Shown here: positions 35,597 to 45,293 of the stretch, in pieces
Position numbering within the stretch: the first letter of the stretch is position 1
Layout of the letters: each line of letters starts with the position of its first letter
Origin: Rubrivivax sp.
GTDB taxonomy: Bacteria > Pseudomonadota > Gammaproteobacteria > Burkholderiales > Burkholderiaceae_C
Assembly: GCA_030681795.1 (NCBI GenBank)
Contig: JAUXRG010000020.1
Coordinates: 82,869 to 146,868 of the forward strand
Direction: 5' to 3'
Length of the DNA: 64,000 bases
Made by a program: the position numbers and the translations under genes
The notes under the pieces: generated by a model
What the model was told of the DNA's origin: nothing
What the model saw: only the letters and a program-made list of their open reading frames with translations
Databases searched by the model: none

Positions 35597-37216
35597 ATGT
35601 CCGGACACGACCACAAGGCGGCCCTGGCCGCCGCTCTTGCCACCCGCTTCAGCCGACGCGGCCTGCTCCAGGCCGCCGGTGCCGGTCTGCTGTCTGCCAC
35701 CGCAGCCGGCATGGCGCCGGCGATGGCCGCGCCCAAGAAGGGCGGCACGCTGACCCTGGCCTGGGTGGAGGCCATCGACACGCTGGACCCGCACCTCACC
35801 GCGTCGGCCGGCTCGATCAAGATCATCAACAACGTCTTCAACGGCCTGCTCAAGGTGGCCTTCGACGGCAAGACCGTGAGCTTCGCCCCGGACCTGGCCT
35901 CGAAGTGGGACATGCCCGACGAAAAGACGCACATCTTCAAACTGCGCCCTGGCGTGAAGTTCCACAACGGCGACGCCTGCGACGCCGAGGCCGTGAAGTG
36001 GAGCCTGGAGCGCGTGAAATCCGCGGCGCTGAAGTCGCCCCACGCCTGGAAGCTGGAGCAGCTGGACGGCATCGACATCGTCGACCCGCTGACCGTTCGC
36101 CTGCGTTTCAAGAAGCCCTTCGCCTTCCTGCCGGTGGCGCTGACCGGCAGCACCGGTCGCGCCGGCACCATCGTCAGCAGGCGCGCGGTGGAAGCCGCGG
36201 GCACTGGGTTCGGTCGTGCGCCGGTGGGCACCGGCCCCTTCAAGCTGGCGGGCTGGAAGGAGAACGACTCGATCGAGCTGGTGCGCAACCCCGACTACTT
36301 CCAGGCCGGCCAGCCCTACCTGGACCGCGTCGTCATCAAGCTCATCAAGGAGCCCAGCGCCGCCGTCGCGGCGCTGATGTCGGGCCAGGTCGACGGCCTG
36401 TCGGTGTGCCCCTTCCAGTTCATCCCGCAGTTGCGCAAGAACCCCGCCGTGCAGGTCTTCGGCCAGGTCGAGGGCAACTACGCCTTCCTGGGCATGAACA
36501 ACAAGCGCGCGCCCTTCAACGACGCGGCGCTGCGCCAGGCGGTGTCCTTCGCCATCGACCGCCAGGTCATCGTGCAGCAGAGCTACTTCGGCGAGGCCAT
36601 TCCCGCATACACCTGCATCTCGCCGCCGATGACGCAGTTCTACGACCCGGCCATCGCCAAGAGCGGCCGCGGCCAGTTTTTCGACCTCGCCAGGGCGCGT
36701 GCACTGCGTGCCAAGTCCAAGGTGCAGGGCGAGATCACGCCGTCCTACATCGTCACCGAGGGCTTCACCGGCTCGGGCGGCCTGGGCACGCGCAATGCGC
36801 AGCTCATCGCGCCGATGCTGGCGCAGATCGGCATCAAGCCGAAGATCGAACTCGTCGACCGCGCGATCTGGCTGCAGCGCCGCAACGCTGGCGACTTCGA
36901 CCTCTACGACGAAGCCTGGGTGGCCGACCTCGACCCGGACGAGACCATCACCCCGGAATGGTCCACCGGCCGGCCCTGGAACTTCGTCGGCTACAGCAAC
37001 CCGAAGTTCGACCAGGCCGTGCAGGCCGCCTCGGACACGACCCACGTCGCCAGCCGCCGCAAGCTCTACGTCGAGGCCGAAGACCTGCTGATGGCCGACG
37101 CTCCGCTGGCCGTGCTGGCGCACATGAAGGTGTTCAAGATCCTGTCCAAGAAGGTGCAGGGTTTCGAGTACGTGCCGGCCGACCTGCTGAACCTGCACAC
37201 GGTCTCGCTGGCCTGA
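35597..37216 (+). CDS. ABC transporter solute-binding protein, family 5, Tat-exported (right operon)
   Basis: 539 residues. Residues 15-44 form a twin-arginine signal (FSRRGLLQ, Arg20-Arg21, cleavage after AMA at 44), so it is exported folded. Family 5 features are GGTLTLAWVEAIDTLDPHLT, IFKLRPGVKFHNGDACDA, PVGTGPFKLAGWKENDSIEL and FAIDRQVIVQQSYFGEA. It should bind a peptide-like ligand for the DppBC-type permease encoded next. The start has GGAGG at proper spacing. Compared with the left-operon protein it uses Tat instead of Sec and differs strongly in sequence. Confidence 0.93.
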   Translation: MSGHDHKAALAAALATRFSRRGLLQAAGAGLLSATAAGMAPAMAAPKKGGTLTLAWVEAIDTLDPHLTASAGSIKIINNVFNGLLKVAFDGKTVSFAPDLASKWDMPDEKTHIFKLRPGVKFHNGDACDAEAVKWSLERVKSAALKSPHAWKLEQLDGIDIVDPLTVRLRFKKPFAFLPVALTGSTGRAGTIVSRRAVEAAGTGFGRAPVGTGPFKLAGWKENDSIELVRNPDYFQAGQPYLDRVVIKLIKEPSAAVAALMSGQVDGLSVCPFQFIPQLRKNPAVQVFGQVEGNYAFLGMNNKRAPFNDAALRQAVSFAIDRQVIVQQSYFGEAIPAYTCISPPMTQFYDPAIAKSGRGQFFDLARARALRAKSKVQGEITPSYIVTEGFTGSGGLGTRNAQLIAPMLAQIGIKPKIELVDRAIWLQRRNAGDFDLYDEAWVADLDPDETITPEWSTGRPWNFVGYSNPKFDQAVQAASDTTHVASRRKLYVEAEDLLMADAPLAVLAHMKVFKILSKKVQGFEYVPADLLNLHTVSLA

Positions 37217-37223
37217 TCCGGCG

Positions 37224-38210
37224 ATGACGACGGCCACCCGACCCAGGCGCTACGCCGCGCCCCGCTTCTGGCAGGCGCTGGGCACGGTGGCCCAGACCGC
37301 GATCGTGTTGCTGGTGGTCTCGGGGCTCAGCTTCGGCTTCCTGAAGCTGAGCCCGGGCGACCCGGTGGCGCTGCTGCTGGGTTCCGACTACTCGCGCGAG
37401 GCCTACGACCAGCTATACCGCCAGCTCGGCCTCGACCAACCCTGGCTGCAGCAGTACGTGGGCTGGCTGGGGCGCTTCGTGCGCGGCGACTGGGGCATCA
37501 GCTACGTCAGCAAGCAGGACATCTTCGAGTTCGCGGTGATGCAGGCGCTGCCGGTGACGCTGACGCTGGCGGCGCTGTCGCTGGCGGTGGCGCTGGCGGT
37601 GGGCATCCCGCTCGGCGTGCTGGCGGCCGTCAGGCGCAACAGCTGGGTCGACCTGCTGGCCAGCGCCATCGCCATCGGCGGCAACGCCTTCCCCAGCTTC
37701 TACCTGGGCGTGCTGCTGATCTGGATCTTCAGCGTCGCCTTCGGCTGGTTCCCGAGCATGGGCTATGTCTCGCCCTGGTCCGACCCGGCCGCTGGCCTGT
37801 GGCACCTGACGCTGCCGGCGCTGACGCTGGGCGCCTGGTACGTGGGGCTGATCGCCACCGTCACGCGGTCGAGCCTGCTGGAGGTGCTGGAGCAGCCCTA
37901 CATGGCCGCCGCCCGCGCGCGCGGCGAACCCGAGTGGCGCGTGATCTGGGTGCACGGCATGCGCAACGTGCTGATGCCGCTGGTCACCGTCATCGGCCTG
38001 CAGCTGGGCGGCATGCTGCGCGGCGCCGTGATGACCGAGGTGGTGTTCACGCTGCCCGGCCTGGGGATGATGATCACCGGCGCCGTGCAGACGCGCGAAT
38101 ATCTCGTCGTGCAGGCCGGGATCATGATCACCGCGCTGCTGTTCATCACGGTCAATTTCCTCGTCGACCGCACCTACACCCTGCTCGACCCGAGGCTGCG
38201 CCAGGCATGA
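37224..38210 (+). CDS. Dipeptide/oligopeptide ABC transporter permease, DppB type (right operon)
   Basis: 328 residues. An N-terminal extension precedes the first helix; LKLSPGDPVALLLGSDYSRE corresponds to the conserved P-G-D-P loop. There are six membrane segments, the coupling motif AARARGEPEWRVIWVHGMRN, and the end DRTYTLLDPRLRQA. It starts 7 bases after the binding-protein stop. It pairs with the DppC-type permease that begins by ATGA overlap at 38207. Confidence 0.92.
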   Translation: MTTATRPRRYAAPRFWQALGTVAQTAIVLLVVSGLSFGFLKLSPGDPVALLLGSDYSREAYDQLYRQLGLDQPWLQQYVGWLGRFVRGDWGISYVSKQDIFEFAVMQALPVTLTLAALSLAVALAVGIPLGVLAAVRRNSWVDLLASAIAIGGNAFPSFYLGVLLIWIFSVAFGWFPSMGYVSPWSDPAAGLWHLTLPALTLGAWYVGLIATVTRSSLLEVLEQPYMAAARARGEPEWRVIWVHGMRNVLMPLVTVIGLQLGGMLRGAVMTEVVFTLPGLGMMITGAVQTREYLVVQAGIMITALLFITVNFLVDRTYTLLDPRLRQA

Positions 38211-39109
38211 ACACCACACTCACTTCAACGGTCACCCCGACGGCACCCGCGGCGCGCCTGGCCGCCAGTCTGGCACGCGCATGGTGGCTGCTGCGGCAGC
38301 AACGCAAGGCGATGGCCGGCGGCCTCATCGTGCTGCTCTTCGTCCTCGCCGCGGTGTTCGCGCCGCTGCTGGCGCCTTACAGCCCGACCGAGCAGATCTT
38401 CGCCGATACGATGCAGGGCCCGTCGGCGGCGCACTGGATGGGCACCGACTCCTTCGGCCAGGACATCCTCTCGCGCACCTTCTACGGCGCACGCTCGGCG
38501 CTGTGGATCGGCTTCGCCTCGGTGGGCCTGGGCGTGGGGGTGGGCGTGGCCGTGGGCCTGTTTGCCGGGCTGCGCGGCGGTCGCGTCGAGTGGCTGCTGA
38601 TGCGCATCGTCGACGGGCTGCTGGCCTTCCCCGAACTCATCATGGCCATGGCCTTCATGGCCGTGCTCGGGCTGGGCATGGGCAACGTGATCCTGGCGCT
38701 GGCGCTGTCCTTCGTCGGGCCCTTCGCGCGCACCGTGCGCGCCGACGTGCTGCAGGTCAAGGCCCGCCCCTACATCGAGGCCGCGCAGCTGATGGGCGTG
38801 CCCGAGCGCGAGATCGTGCTGCGCCACGTGCTGCCCAACATCGCCTCGCCCATCCTCATCCAGGCCGGCATGCGCATCTCCATCGCGATCCTGCTGGCCT
38901 CGGGCCTGTCCTTCCTGGGCCTGGGTGTGGTGCCGCCCACGCCCGACTGGGGCCTGATGATTGCCGAGGGCCGTGGCTTCATCAGCATGGCACCCTGGAT
39001 GGCCGGCATGCCCGGCCTGGCGCTGGCGCTGCTGCTGGTGGGCCTGAACCTGCTGGCCGAAGGCCTGCGCGACGCGCTCGACCCGCGCACCCGCGGCGAC
39101 CACGCATGA
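38207..39109 (+). CDS. Dipeptide/oligopeptide ABC transporter permease, DppC type (right operon)
   Basis: 300 residues, six membrane segments. WMGTDSFGQDILSRTFYGAR is the OppC/DppC loop, EAAQLMGVPEREIVLRHVLP the coupling motif, and LNLLAEGLRDALDPRTRG the C-terminus. Both ends overlap neighbours by ATGA, showing tight coupling within the transporter block. A longer frame from 37799 belongs to the upstream gene in another phase and was not used. Confidence 0.92.
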   Translation: MNTTLTSTVTPTAPAARLAASLARAWWLLRQQRKAMAGGLIVLLFVLAAVFAPLLAPYSPTEQIFADTMQGPSAAHWMGTDSFGQDILSRTFYGARSALWIGFASVGLGVGVGVAVGLFAGLRGGRVEWLLMRIVDGLLAFPELIMAMAFMAVLGLGMGNVILALALSFVGPFARTVRADVLQVKARPYIEAAQLMGVPEREIVLRHVLPNIASPILIQAGMRISIAILLASGLSFLGLGVVPPTPDWGLMIAEGRGFISMAPWMAGMPGLALALLLVGLNLLAEGLRDALDPRTRGDHA

Positions 39110-40047
39110 ACGCCACCATCCTGCGCGCCGAGCACCTGACGCTGCGCCGCCGCGGCGTGGCCGTGCTCGACGATGTCTCGCTGACCCTGCCCGCCGGCCA
39201 GACGCTGGCCTTGATCGGCGAAAGCGGCGCCGGCAAGTCGACGCTCGCCTATGCCGCGATGGGCCTGCTGCGCCCGCCCGAGGTGGCGCTCGAAGGCGAG
39301 CTCTGGGTCGGCGACACCGAGGTCGTCGGCGCCTCGGAACGCACGCTGCGCCCGCTGCGCGGCGTGCGCATGGGCATGATCTTCCAGGACGCCTCGGCCG
39401 CGCTGAACCCCTGCTTCACGGTGCTGGACCACCTGGCAGAGCCGCTGCGCCGGCACCGCAAGCTGGGCAAGGCGGCATGCCGCGAACGCGCCATCGACTT
39501 GCTGGCCAGCGTGGGCATCGGCGACCCGGCTTCGCGCCTGCAGGCCTACCCGCACGAGCTGTCGGGCGGCATGCAGCAGCGCGTGATGATCGCCATCGCG
39601 CTGGCCTGCGAGCCGCAGCTGCTGATCGCCGACGAGCCCACCAGCGCGCTGGACGTGACCATCCAGGCGCAGATCATGTCGCTGGTGCTCGAACGCGTGC
39701 GCGCCCTGGGTGCCTCGGCGATCTTCGTGCTGCACGACCTGGCGCTGGCCACCCAGGTGGCCGACCGCGTGGCGGTGATGTACGCCGGCCAGATCGTCGA
39801 GGAAGGACCGGCGCGCGAGGTGCTGAATCACCCGAGGCACCCCTACACGCGCGGGCTGCGCGCCAGCGCCGTCGAGTTCGACGCGCATCGCCTGGCGCCG
39901 ATCGCCGGTGTGGTGCCCTCGCTGTCGGCCATGCCGAGTGGCTGCCGCTTCGCGCCGCGCTGCGCTGCGGCCAGCGCGCAGTGCAGCCAGGCCCGCCCCA
40001 CCCCCACCGCCCACGGCGACGTGCACATCGCCTGCTGGCACCCATGA
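39106..40047 (+). CDS. ABC transporter ATP-binding protein, DppD type (right operon)
   Basis: 313 residues. Walker [11 protein letters not shown]-loop [17 protein letters not shown], signature [15 protein letters not shown], Walker [13 protein letters not shown] and H-loop [12 protein letters not shown] are intact. The C-terminal oligopeptide domain ends with [14 protein letters not shown]. It hydrolyses ATP for import together with the next gene's product. Overlaps both neighbours by ATGA. Confidence 0.92.
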   Translation: MNATILRAEHLTLRRRGVAVLDDVSLTLPAGQTLALIGESGAGKSTLAYAAMGLLRPPEVALEGELWVGDTEVVGASERTLRPLRGVRMGMIFQDASAALNPCFTVLDHLAEPLRRHRKLGKAACRERAIDLLASVGIGDPASRLQAYPHELSGGMQQRVMIAIALACEPQLLIADEPTSALDVTIQAQIMSLVLERVRALGASAIFVLHDLALATQVADRVAVMYAGQIVEEGPAREVLNHPRHPYTRGLRASAVEFDAHRLAPIAGVVPSLSAMPSGCRFAPRCAAASAQCSQARPTPTAHGDVHIACWHP

Positions 40048-41048
40048 AGCCCGACCCCATGCCGAACCCCTCGACCGACGCCACCGCGCTGCCGCTCTTT
40101 TCCCTGCAGGACGTCGAAAAGTCCTTTGCCCTCGACGGCGGCCGCCGCCAGCTGCGCGCGCTGGACGGCATCCGCCTGACCGTGCAGCCGGGCGAGTCGA
40201 TCGCACTGGTGGGTGAGAGCGGCTCGGGCAAGTCGACGCTGGTGCGCGTGATGCTGGGTCTGGAGGACGCCAGCAACGGCCGCGTGTTCTTCGGCGCCAG
40301 CGAGCTGTCGCAGTTCGACCGCGCACAGCGACAGCGCTTCGCGCGCGAGGTGGCCTACATCTACCAGGACGCGCGCGGTTCGCTCAACCCGCGCATGACG
40401 GTGGCCGAGCTGCTGGCCGAGCCGGTGCGCCTGCATGGCCTGCGCGAGCGCGCCGAGATCCCGGGCCGTGTCGACGAACTGCTGGCGATGGTGGGCCTGC
40501 CGGCCGACGTCCGCGGCAAGGTGCCGTCCGAGCTGTCGGGCGGCCAGGTGCGGCGCGTGGCGGTGGCGCGCGCCCTGGCCTGCGAGCCGCGCGTCATCGT
40601 CGCCGACGAGTCGGTGGCGGGGCTGGACGTCTCGGTGCAGGCCCAGCTGCTGAACCTGCTGCGCGACCTGCAGCGCGAGCAGGGGCTGGCGATGGTCTTC
40701 GTCACCCACGACCTCGGCGTGGCGGCCTACCTGTGCGAGCGCGTGGCGGTGATGTACCTGGGCCGCATCGTCGAGCTGGGCCGCACGCGCGAGGTGCTGG
40801 CCCGCCCGCTGCACCCCTACACCCAGGGGCTGATGCGCGCCTTCCCGCGCTTCGATGCGCCGCTCACCGTCAGCCTGCGCGGCGAGATTCCCAGCGCCGC
40901 CAACCTGCCGGCGGGCTGCCGCTTCCGCTCGCGCTGCGACCGCGCACAACCCGATTGCGCGCAGGAAGACCCGACGCAGCGCCTGGTCGGCGACGACCGT
41001 TACCTGGCCTGCCTGCACCCTCTGGAAGCGCCCACGCCGACGCATTGA
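40044..41048 (+). CDS. ABC transporter ATP-binding protein, DppF type (right operon)
   Basis: 334 residues with Walker A GESGSGKST, Q-loop [17 protein letters not shown], signature LSGGQVRRVAVARAL, Walker B VIVADESVAGLD (Ser in place of the usual Pro after DE) and H-loop THDLGVAAYL. The C-terminal cluster CRFRSRCDRAQPDC is present. Second ATPase of the right transporter. One base separates its stop from the TauE/SafE start. Confidence 0.92.
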   Translation: MKPDPMPNPSTDATALPLFSLQDVEKSFALDGGRRQLRALDGIRLTVQPGESIALVGESGSGKSTLVRVMLGLEDASNGRVFFGASELSQFDRAQRQRFAREVAYIYQDARGSLNPRMTVAELLAEPVRLHGLRERAEIPGRVDELLAMVGLPADVRGKVPSELSGGQVRRVAVARALACEPRVIVADESVAGLDVSVQAQLLNLLRDLQREQGLAMVFVTHDLGVAAYLCERVAVMYLGRIVELGRTREVLARPLHPYTQGLMRAFPRFDAPLTVSLRGEIPSAANLPAGCRFRSRCDRAQPDCAQEDPTQRLVGDDRYLACLHPLEAPTPTH

Positions 41049-41049
41049 C

Positions 41050-41886
41050 ATGGAACTGCTAGCCGGACATTCCCTGGCATGGCTGCTGGGCCTGGCCGCA
41101 TCGCTACTGGTCACCGGCGTCGTCGCCGGCCTGCTGGCCGGGATGCTGGGCGTGGGCGGCGGCATCGTCATCGTGCCCGTGCTCTTCCACCTGTTCACGC
41201 TGCTGGGCATCGACCCCGCGGTGCGCATGCACCTGGCCGTCGGCACCTCGCTGGCGTCCATCATCCCCACTTCCATCACCTCAGCCCTGGCGCACTGCCG
41301 GCGCGGCAATTTGGACCCGGCGCTGATCCGCCACCTGCTGCCTTCGGTGCTGGTGGGCGTGCTCGTGGGCAACCTGCTCAGCGGCCAGCTGAGCGGCAAG
41401 ATCCTGACGGCGGTGTTCGCGTGCATCGCCCTGCTGGTGGCGCTGAACATGGCCTTCAGGCCCGAGCGCATCACACCCGGTCACCGGCTGCCCGGGCGCT
41501 GGGGCACGGCCGGCATCGGTGGGTCGATCGGCGGCCTGTCGACGCTGATGGGCATCGGCGGCGGCACGCTCAGCGTTCCCATCCTCAGCCATTTCGGCAC
41601 GCCCATGCACCGGGCCGTCGGCACCGGGGCGATGCTGGGCACGGTGATCAGCATTCCCGGCGCGCTGGGCTTCCTGGTCAACGGCTGGCACGCGCTGCAC
41701 CTGCCGCCAGCCAGCCTGGGCTATGTCAACCTGCTGGGCCTGGCGCTGATCGTGCCCGCCACGATGCTGACCACGGGCCGGGGCGCCCGGCTGGCGGCAC
41801 GCACCGATGCGCGCCGATTGCGTCAGGTCTTCGCCGCGTTCCTGGCGCTCACGTCGGTGCGCATGTTCATCGCACTGCTGGGCTAG
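41050..41886 (+). CDS. TauE/SafE-family membrane permease
   Basis: 278 residues, about eight membrane segments in two repeated halves. The family motif appears twice: GMLGVGGGIVIVPVLFHLF and GIGGGTLSVPILSHFGTP. TauE/SafE proteins export sulfite, sulfoacetate or other small organic anions. Inside an operon for uptake and breakdown of a gamma-glutamyl compound, export of a sulfur-containing or acidic by-product is conceivable, for instance if the substrate is glutathione-like; this is inference. Its start is 1 base after the ABC ATPase stop. Confidence 0.88.
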   Translation: MELLAGHSLAWLLGLAASLLVTGVVAGLLAGMLGVGGGIVIVPVLFHLFTLLGIDPAVRMHLAVGTSLASIIPTSITSALAHCRRGNLDPALIRHLLPSVLVGVLVGNLLSGQLSGKILTAVFACIALLVALNMAFRPERITPGHRLPGRWGTAGIGGSIGGLSTLMGIGGGTLSVPILSHFGTPMHRAVGTGAMLGTVISIPGALGFLVNGWHALHLPPASLGYVNLLGLALIVPATMLTTGRGARLAARTDARRLRQVFAAFLALTSVRMFIALLG

Positions 41887-41916
41887 GCTCCGGCAGGCAC
41901 TCACGCAAAGGTTTCC

Positions 41917-43503
41917 ATGCGGCACACGCTGAAAGCCACCGGTGGCATGCTGGTGGCGCCCCATCACCAGGCTGCCCAGACTGGCCGCGACGTGCTGCGC
42001 GAAGGCGGCAACGCTGTCGAGGCCATGGTCGCGGCCGCCGCGTCCATCGCCGTCGTCTACCCGCACATGAACGCAATCGGCGGCGACGGCTTCTGGCTCA
42101 TCCACGAACCGGGGAAGGCGCCGGTGGCCATCGACGCCTGCGGCAGCGCGGCTGGTCTGGCCGACCGCAGCTGGTATGCCGGGCGCGAGGCCCTGCCGAC
42201 GCGGGGCCCGGGCGCGGCGCTCACGGTGGCCGGCACAGTCGGCGGCTGGGCGCAGGCGCTGGAGTTGGCCGCGGGCTGGGGCACGGCACTGCCGCTGCAA
42301 CGCCTGCTGGCCGACGCCATCCGCCATGCCCGCGACGGTGTGGCCGTCACTGAAAGCCAGACGCGGCTGACCACGCAGAAGCTGAGCGAGCTGCAAGGTC
42401 TGCCCGGCTTTGCCGAGACCTTTCTCGTCGGTGGCGCGCCGCCGGCCGGGGGCCACCTGCTGCGCCAACCGGTACTGGCCGAGACCCTGGGCCACCTGGC
42501 CCGCCACGGCCTGGACGACTTCTACCGCGGCGAACTGGCGCGCCACATGGGCAGCGAACTCGCCCGGCTGGACAGCCCCCTGCGCGCAACCGATCTCGCC
42601 GACTACCGCGCCGCGACGGCGGCCCCGCTGTCGGTGCGGTTGTCGGACTGCAGCGTCTACAACCTGCCGCCGCCGACGCAGGGCCTGTCCTCGCTGATGA
42701 TCCTGGGCCTGTTCGAGCGCCTGGGCGTGCGCGAAGGCGAGGGCTTCGACCATCTGCACGGGCTGGTCGAAGCGACCAAGCAGGCCTTCCGCGTGCGTGA
42801 CCGCGTGGTGACCGACCCACGGCGCGTGCCGGGCGACCCGCGCCGCTTCCTGGTGCCCGAGGACCTGGACACACGCGCCGCCGCCATCGACCGCCAGCGC
42901 GCGCTGCCCTGGCCCGACCCGAGCGCTCCGGGCGACACCGTCTGGATGGGCGCCATGGACCGCGAAGGGCGGGCGGTCAGCTTCATCCAGAGCGTCTACT
43001 GGGAATTCGGCGCCGGCGTGGTGCTGCGCGACACCGGCGTCACTTGGCAGAACCGTGGCTGCAGCTTTGTGCTGGACCTGGCGGCTCTGAATACGCTGGA
43101 GCCGGGGCGCAAGCCGTTCCACACCCTGAACCCGGCGCTGGCCCTGTTCGACGACGGCCGCGTGATGCCCTACGGCACCATGGGTGGCGAAGGCCAGCCG
43201 CAAACCCAGGCGGCGGTCTTTACTCGCTACGCACGCTTCGGCCTGTCACTGCAGCAAGCGGTGACGGCACCCCGCTGGCTGCTGGGACGCACCTGGGGCG
43301 AGGCCAGCACCACCCTCAAGCTCGAGAACCGCTTCGATGCGTCCCTGGTGCAGGCCCTGCGCAGTGCCGGGCACGCTGTCGAAGTCCTCGACGAGGCCTT
43401 CAGCGACACCATGGGCCATGCCGGAGCGCTGGTGCGGCACGCCAACGGGCTTATCGAAGGCGCGGTTGATCCACGAAGCGACGGCATCGTCGCGGCCGCC
43501 TAG
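41917..43503 (+). CDS. Gamma-glutamyltransferase-family enzyme (right operon)
   Basis: 528 residues of the GGT Ntn-hydrolase family. The processing-site Thr is Thr341 in GDTVWMGAMDREGRAVSFIQ. Other blocks are LREGGNAVEAMVAAAASIAV, NAIGGDGFWLIHEPG and GTMGGEGQPQTQAAVFTRY. No signal peptide, so probably cytoplasmic. It is clearly different from the left-operon enzyme, not a recent duplicate. It starts 30 bases after the TauE/SafE stop and closes the right operon. The true substrate may be a gamma-glutamyl compound or an acylated amide, since many members of this subgroup are acylases. Confidence 0.88.
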   Translation: MRHTLKATGGMLVAPHHQAAQTGRDVLREGGNAVEAMVAAAASIAVVYPHMNAIGGDGFWLIHEPGKAPVAIDACGSAAGLADRSWYAGREALPTRGPGAALTVAGTVGGWAQALELAAGWGTALPLQRLLADAIRHARDGVAVTESQTRLTTQKLSELQGLPGFAETFLVGGAPPAGGHLLRQPVLAETLGHLARHGLDDFYRGELARHMGSELARLDSPLRATDLADYRAATAAPLSVRLSDCSVYNLPPPTQGLSSLMILGLFERLGVREGEGFDHLHGLVEATKQAFRVRDRVVTDPRRVPGDPRRFLVPEDLDTRAAAIDRQRALPWPDPSAPGDTVWMGAMDREGRAVSFIQSVYWEFGAGVVLRDTGVTWQNRGCSFVLDLAALNTLEPGRKPFHTLNPALALFDDGRVMPYGTMGGEGQPQTQAAVFTRYARFGLSLQQAVTAPRWLLGRTWGEASTTLKLENRFDASLVQALRSAGHAVEVLDEAFSDTMGHAGALVRHANGLIEGAVDPRSDGIVAAA

Positions 43504-43878
43504 TCTTGAGGTCTTGGATTCGCCAAAGCCAGCGCCTGGACATGCCATGAGCTGACGCTGGTGAGCGGCTAGAAGTGGCCGGGATTGTGAATTCGCGGGG
43601 CTGAACTCAACTGGCGGCTTCCATCGCAAGCAGTCGCTCACCTTGCGCCTTTTGACCGCCACGTTTGCGTCGAGATTTCGTGTTGCCGCCGTCCAAGGCG
43701 GCGGTCCAAATCGGGGACGCGCACGGCGCGCATCTCCGGCCAACCGCCACCGGATTGCTAGAAAGGACCACAAATCCAGCGGCTGAGCGTCGTGGTTTCG
43801 AACCTAGAGTGTCCTTACGACGTCACCCGACGCGGCCAGGGAAAACTTCTTCGAACCACCTCCACCGAGAGACTTGCC
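43504..43878. other. Junction between metabolic region and type IV secretion operon
   Basis: 375 bases with no supported gene. A G/C dyad CCGCC-N6-GGCGG lies near 43686-43701. The start of the secretion operon at 43879 has a GAGAG ribosome site. If the conjugation block is an inserted element, its left end could be here, but no attachment site or inverted end is recognised. Confidence 0.45.
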
Positions 43879-44466
43879 ATGCACAACCTACCAAGCGGCG
43901 AGCGTGCGCCAAAGCATGCCAAACGCAGCAGTGCGAACATCGGTCGCAACTCCGCGGCGTTCCGCGTCAACACATTGGGAGCGCTGTCGGTGCTGGCGGC
44001 GATGTGGTTGCCAATGCCGGCAAAGGCGGTGGACGGCTGCCTGGTTCTGCTGTGCTTCGCCGCACCAAGCTGGCGCGCCATTCCGCAGTGCGTGCCACCC
44101 ATCCGCGAGGTGCTGCGAGACATGGCGCGTGGCCGGCCATTCCCGACCTGCGCCATGGCGGGTGTGGGCAACTCCGCGAACCACGCCTGGGCCAGTGCAC
44201 CGGCCTACTGCCCCGAGCAGTACACGCGTGTCTTCGAAAGCGAGAGCGGCCCGGTCTATTCCTGCGACTACACCGGCGCCGTTTCTGTCTCCATCAACGG
44301 CGCTCCGTTCGCTCGCACCTGGTGGAGCATGGCCGGCGACACGGTCACGCAGTTCACCCCCGCCGCCAAAGCCCAGCTCGGCAGCTGGGACTCGCGATTC
44401 GATGACGACTACGCCACTTGGCTGGCGTCCTTGCCGGCGGCGGCGCCGGCCGACCCGGGCCGTTGA
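43879..44466 (+). CDS. Secreted conjugation-operon protein of unknown function
   Basis: 195 residues. An N-terminal basic stretch of about 30 residues is followed by a hydrophobic segment and a cleavage site near 52 (AKA-VDGC), giving an exported protein with about eight Cys. Its conserved-looking block is AAPSWRAIPQCVPPIREVLR with DMARGRPFPTCAM, and it ends with a second small domain. I have seen such proteins at the head of VirB operons, but I cannot assign a defined role. The start at 43879 was chosen for its ribosome site; the frame is open further upstream without one. It ends 8 bases before the VirB1 start. Confidence 0.65.
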   Translation: MHNLPSGERAPKHAKRSSANIGRNSAAFRVNTLGALSVLAAMWLPMPAKAVDGCLVLLCFAAPSWRAIPQCVPPIREVLRDMARGRPFPTCAMAGVGNSANHAWASAPAYCPEQYTRVFESESGPVYSCDYTGAVSVSINGAPFARTWWSMAGDTVTQFTPAAKAQLGSWDSRFDDDYATWLASLPAAAPADPGR

Positions 44467-44474
44467 GGCGCGCG

Positions 44475-44984
44475 ATGGACAGCACGATGTTCCTCGCCTT
44501 GGCGCTGGCCTGCGCCCCGCAGGTCGATGCCGGCACGGCCCGAGCACTGGTCGCCGTGGAGAGCGGATTCAACCCGCACGCGATCGGTGTTGTGGGCGGT
44601 GCGCTGGTTCGGCAACCCCGACATCGAGCCGAGGCACTCGCCACGGCGAGAGCGCTGCATGCGGGCGGATGGAACTTCAGCATCGGCCTCGCACAGATCA
44701 ACGTGCGCAACCTCGCCCGCCTCGGGCTGAGCATCGACAGCGCGTTCGATCCCTGCGCCAACCTCACCGCGATGCAGGTGGTACTCGGTGAATGCTTCGA
44801 GCGGGCTTCAACGCGCGACGGCCCCGACCAACGCGCCCACCAACGCGCGCTGCGTCACGCCCTGTCCTGCTACTACAGCGGCAACTTCGTCACCGGCATC
44901 AAGCATGGCTATGTGCACCGGGTGGTGGCGGCGTCAGCAGGCCGACCCTCCCCCGCTTCCCTCACACCGAAGGAGTCCTCATGA
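44475..44984 (+). CDS. virB1: VirB1-type lytic transglycosylase
   Basis: 169 residues of the SLT fold. The catalytic Glu is Glu29 in LVAVESGFNPHAIGVV; GWNFSIGLAQINVRNLARLG and CYYSGNF complete the family motifs. VirB1 opens peptidoglycan so that the secretion channel can be built. No classical signal peptide is obvious (the Glu is only 29 residues from the start), as is common in this subgroup. The stop overlaps the VirB2 start (ATGA at 44981-44984). Confidence 0.9.
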   Translation: MDSTMFLALALACAPQVDAGTARALVAVESGFNPHAIGVVGGALVRQPRHRAEALATARALHAGGWNFSIGLAQINVRNLARLGLSIDSAFDPCANLTAMQVVLGECFERASTRDGPDQRAHQRALRHALSCYYSGNFVTGIKHGYVHRVVAASAGRPSPASLTPKESS

Positions 44985-45271
44985 AGCCCATCGTTCCGAA
45001 CCGTCGTCTCGGCAGCGCCGCCGCAGCGGCGCTGCTTGCCGCCCTGCCCACGTTGGCCATGGCGCAGGGCTTCGACAGGATCAACACGACGGTGACCAAC
45101 GTCAACACGATCCTGGTCACGATCTCGATTGCCGTGGTCACGATCGCGATCATCTGGGCCGGCTTCAAGATGATCTTCCAGGGCGCACGCCTGTCCGACG
45201 TGGCCAACGTGCTGATCGGCGGCACGCTGGTCGGCGGCGCCGCGGCGTTCGCGAGCTTCATCGTCAGCTGA
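44981..45271 (+). CDS. virB2: VirB2 major pilin
   Basis: 96 residues. Signal peptide 1-28 (TLAMA-QG), then two hydrophobic segments separated by a short polar loop (FKMIFQGARLSDV), the usual pilin-subunit layout. It polymerises into the conjugative pilus. AAGGAGT precedes the ATG. Fits the size (about 70 residues after cleavage) and position of VirB2. Confidence 0.9.
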   Translation: MKPIVPNRRLGSAAAAALLAALPTLAMAQGFDRINTTVTNVNTILVTISIAVVTIAIIWAGFKMIFQGARLSDVANVLIGGTLVGGAAAFASFIVS

Positions 45272-45293
45272 CGCTGCACGAAGGGAACAGCCC

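Noticed and set aside
43685..43702. G/C dyad as an intrinsic terminator after the right GGT gene
   Set aside because: About 180 bases after the stop, no T run on either strand.
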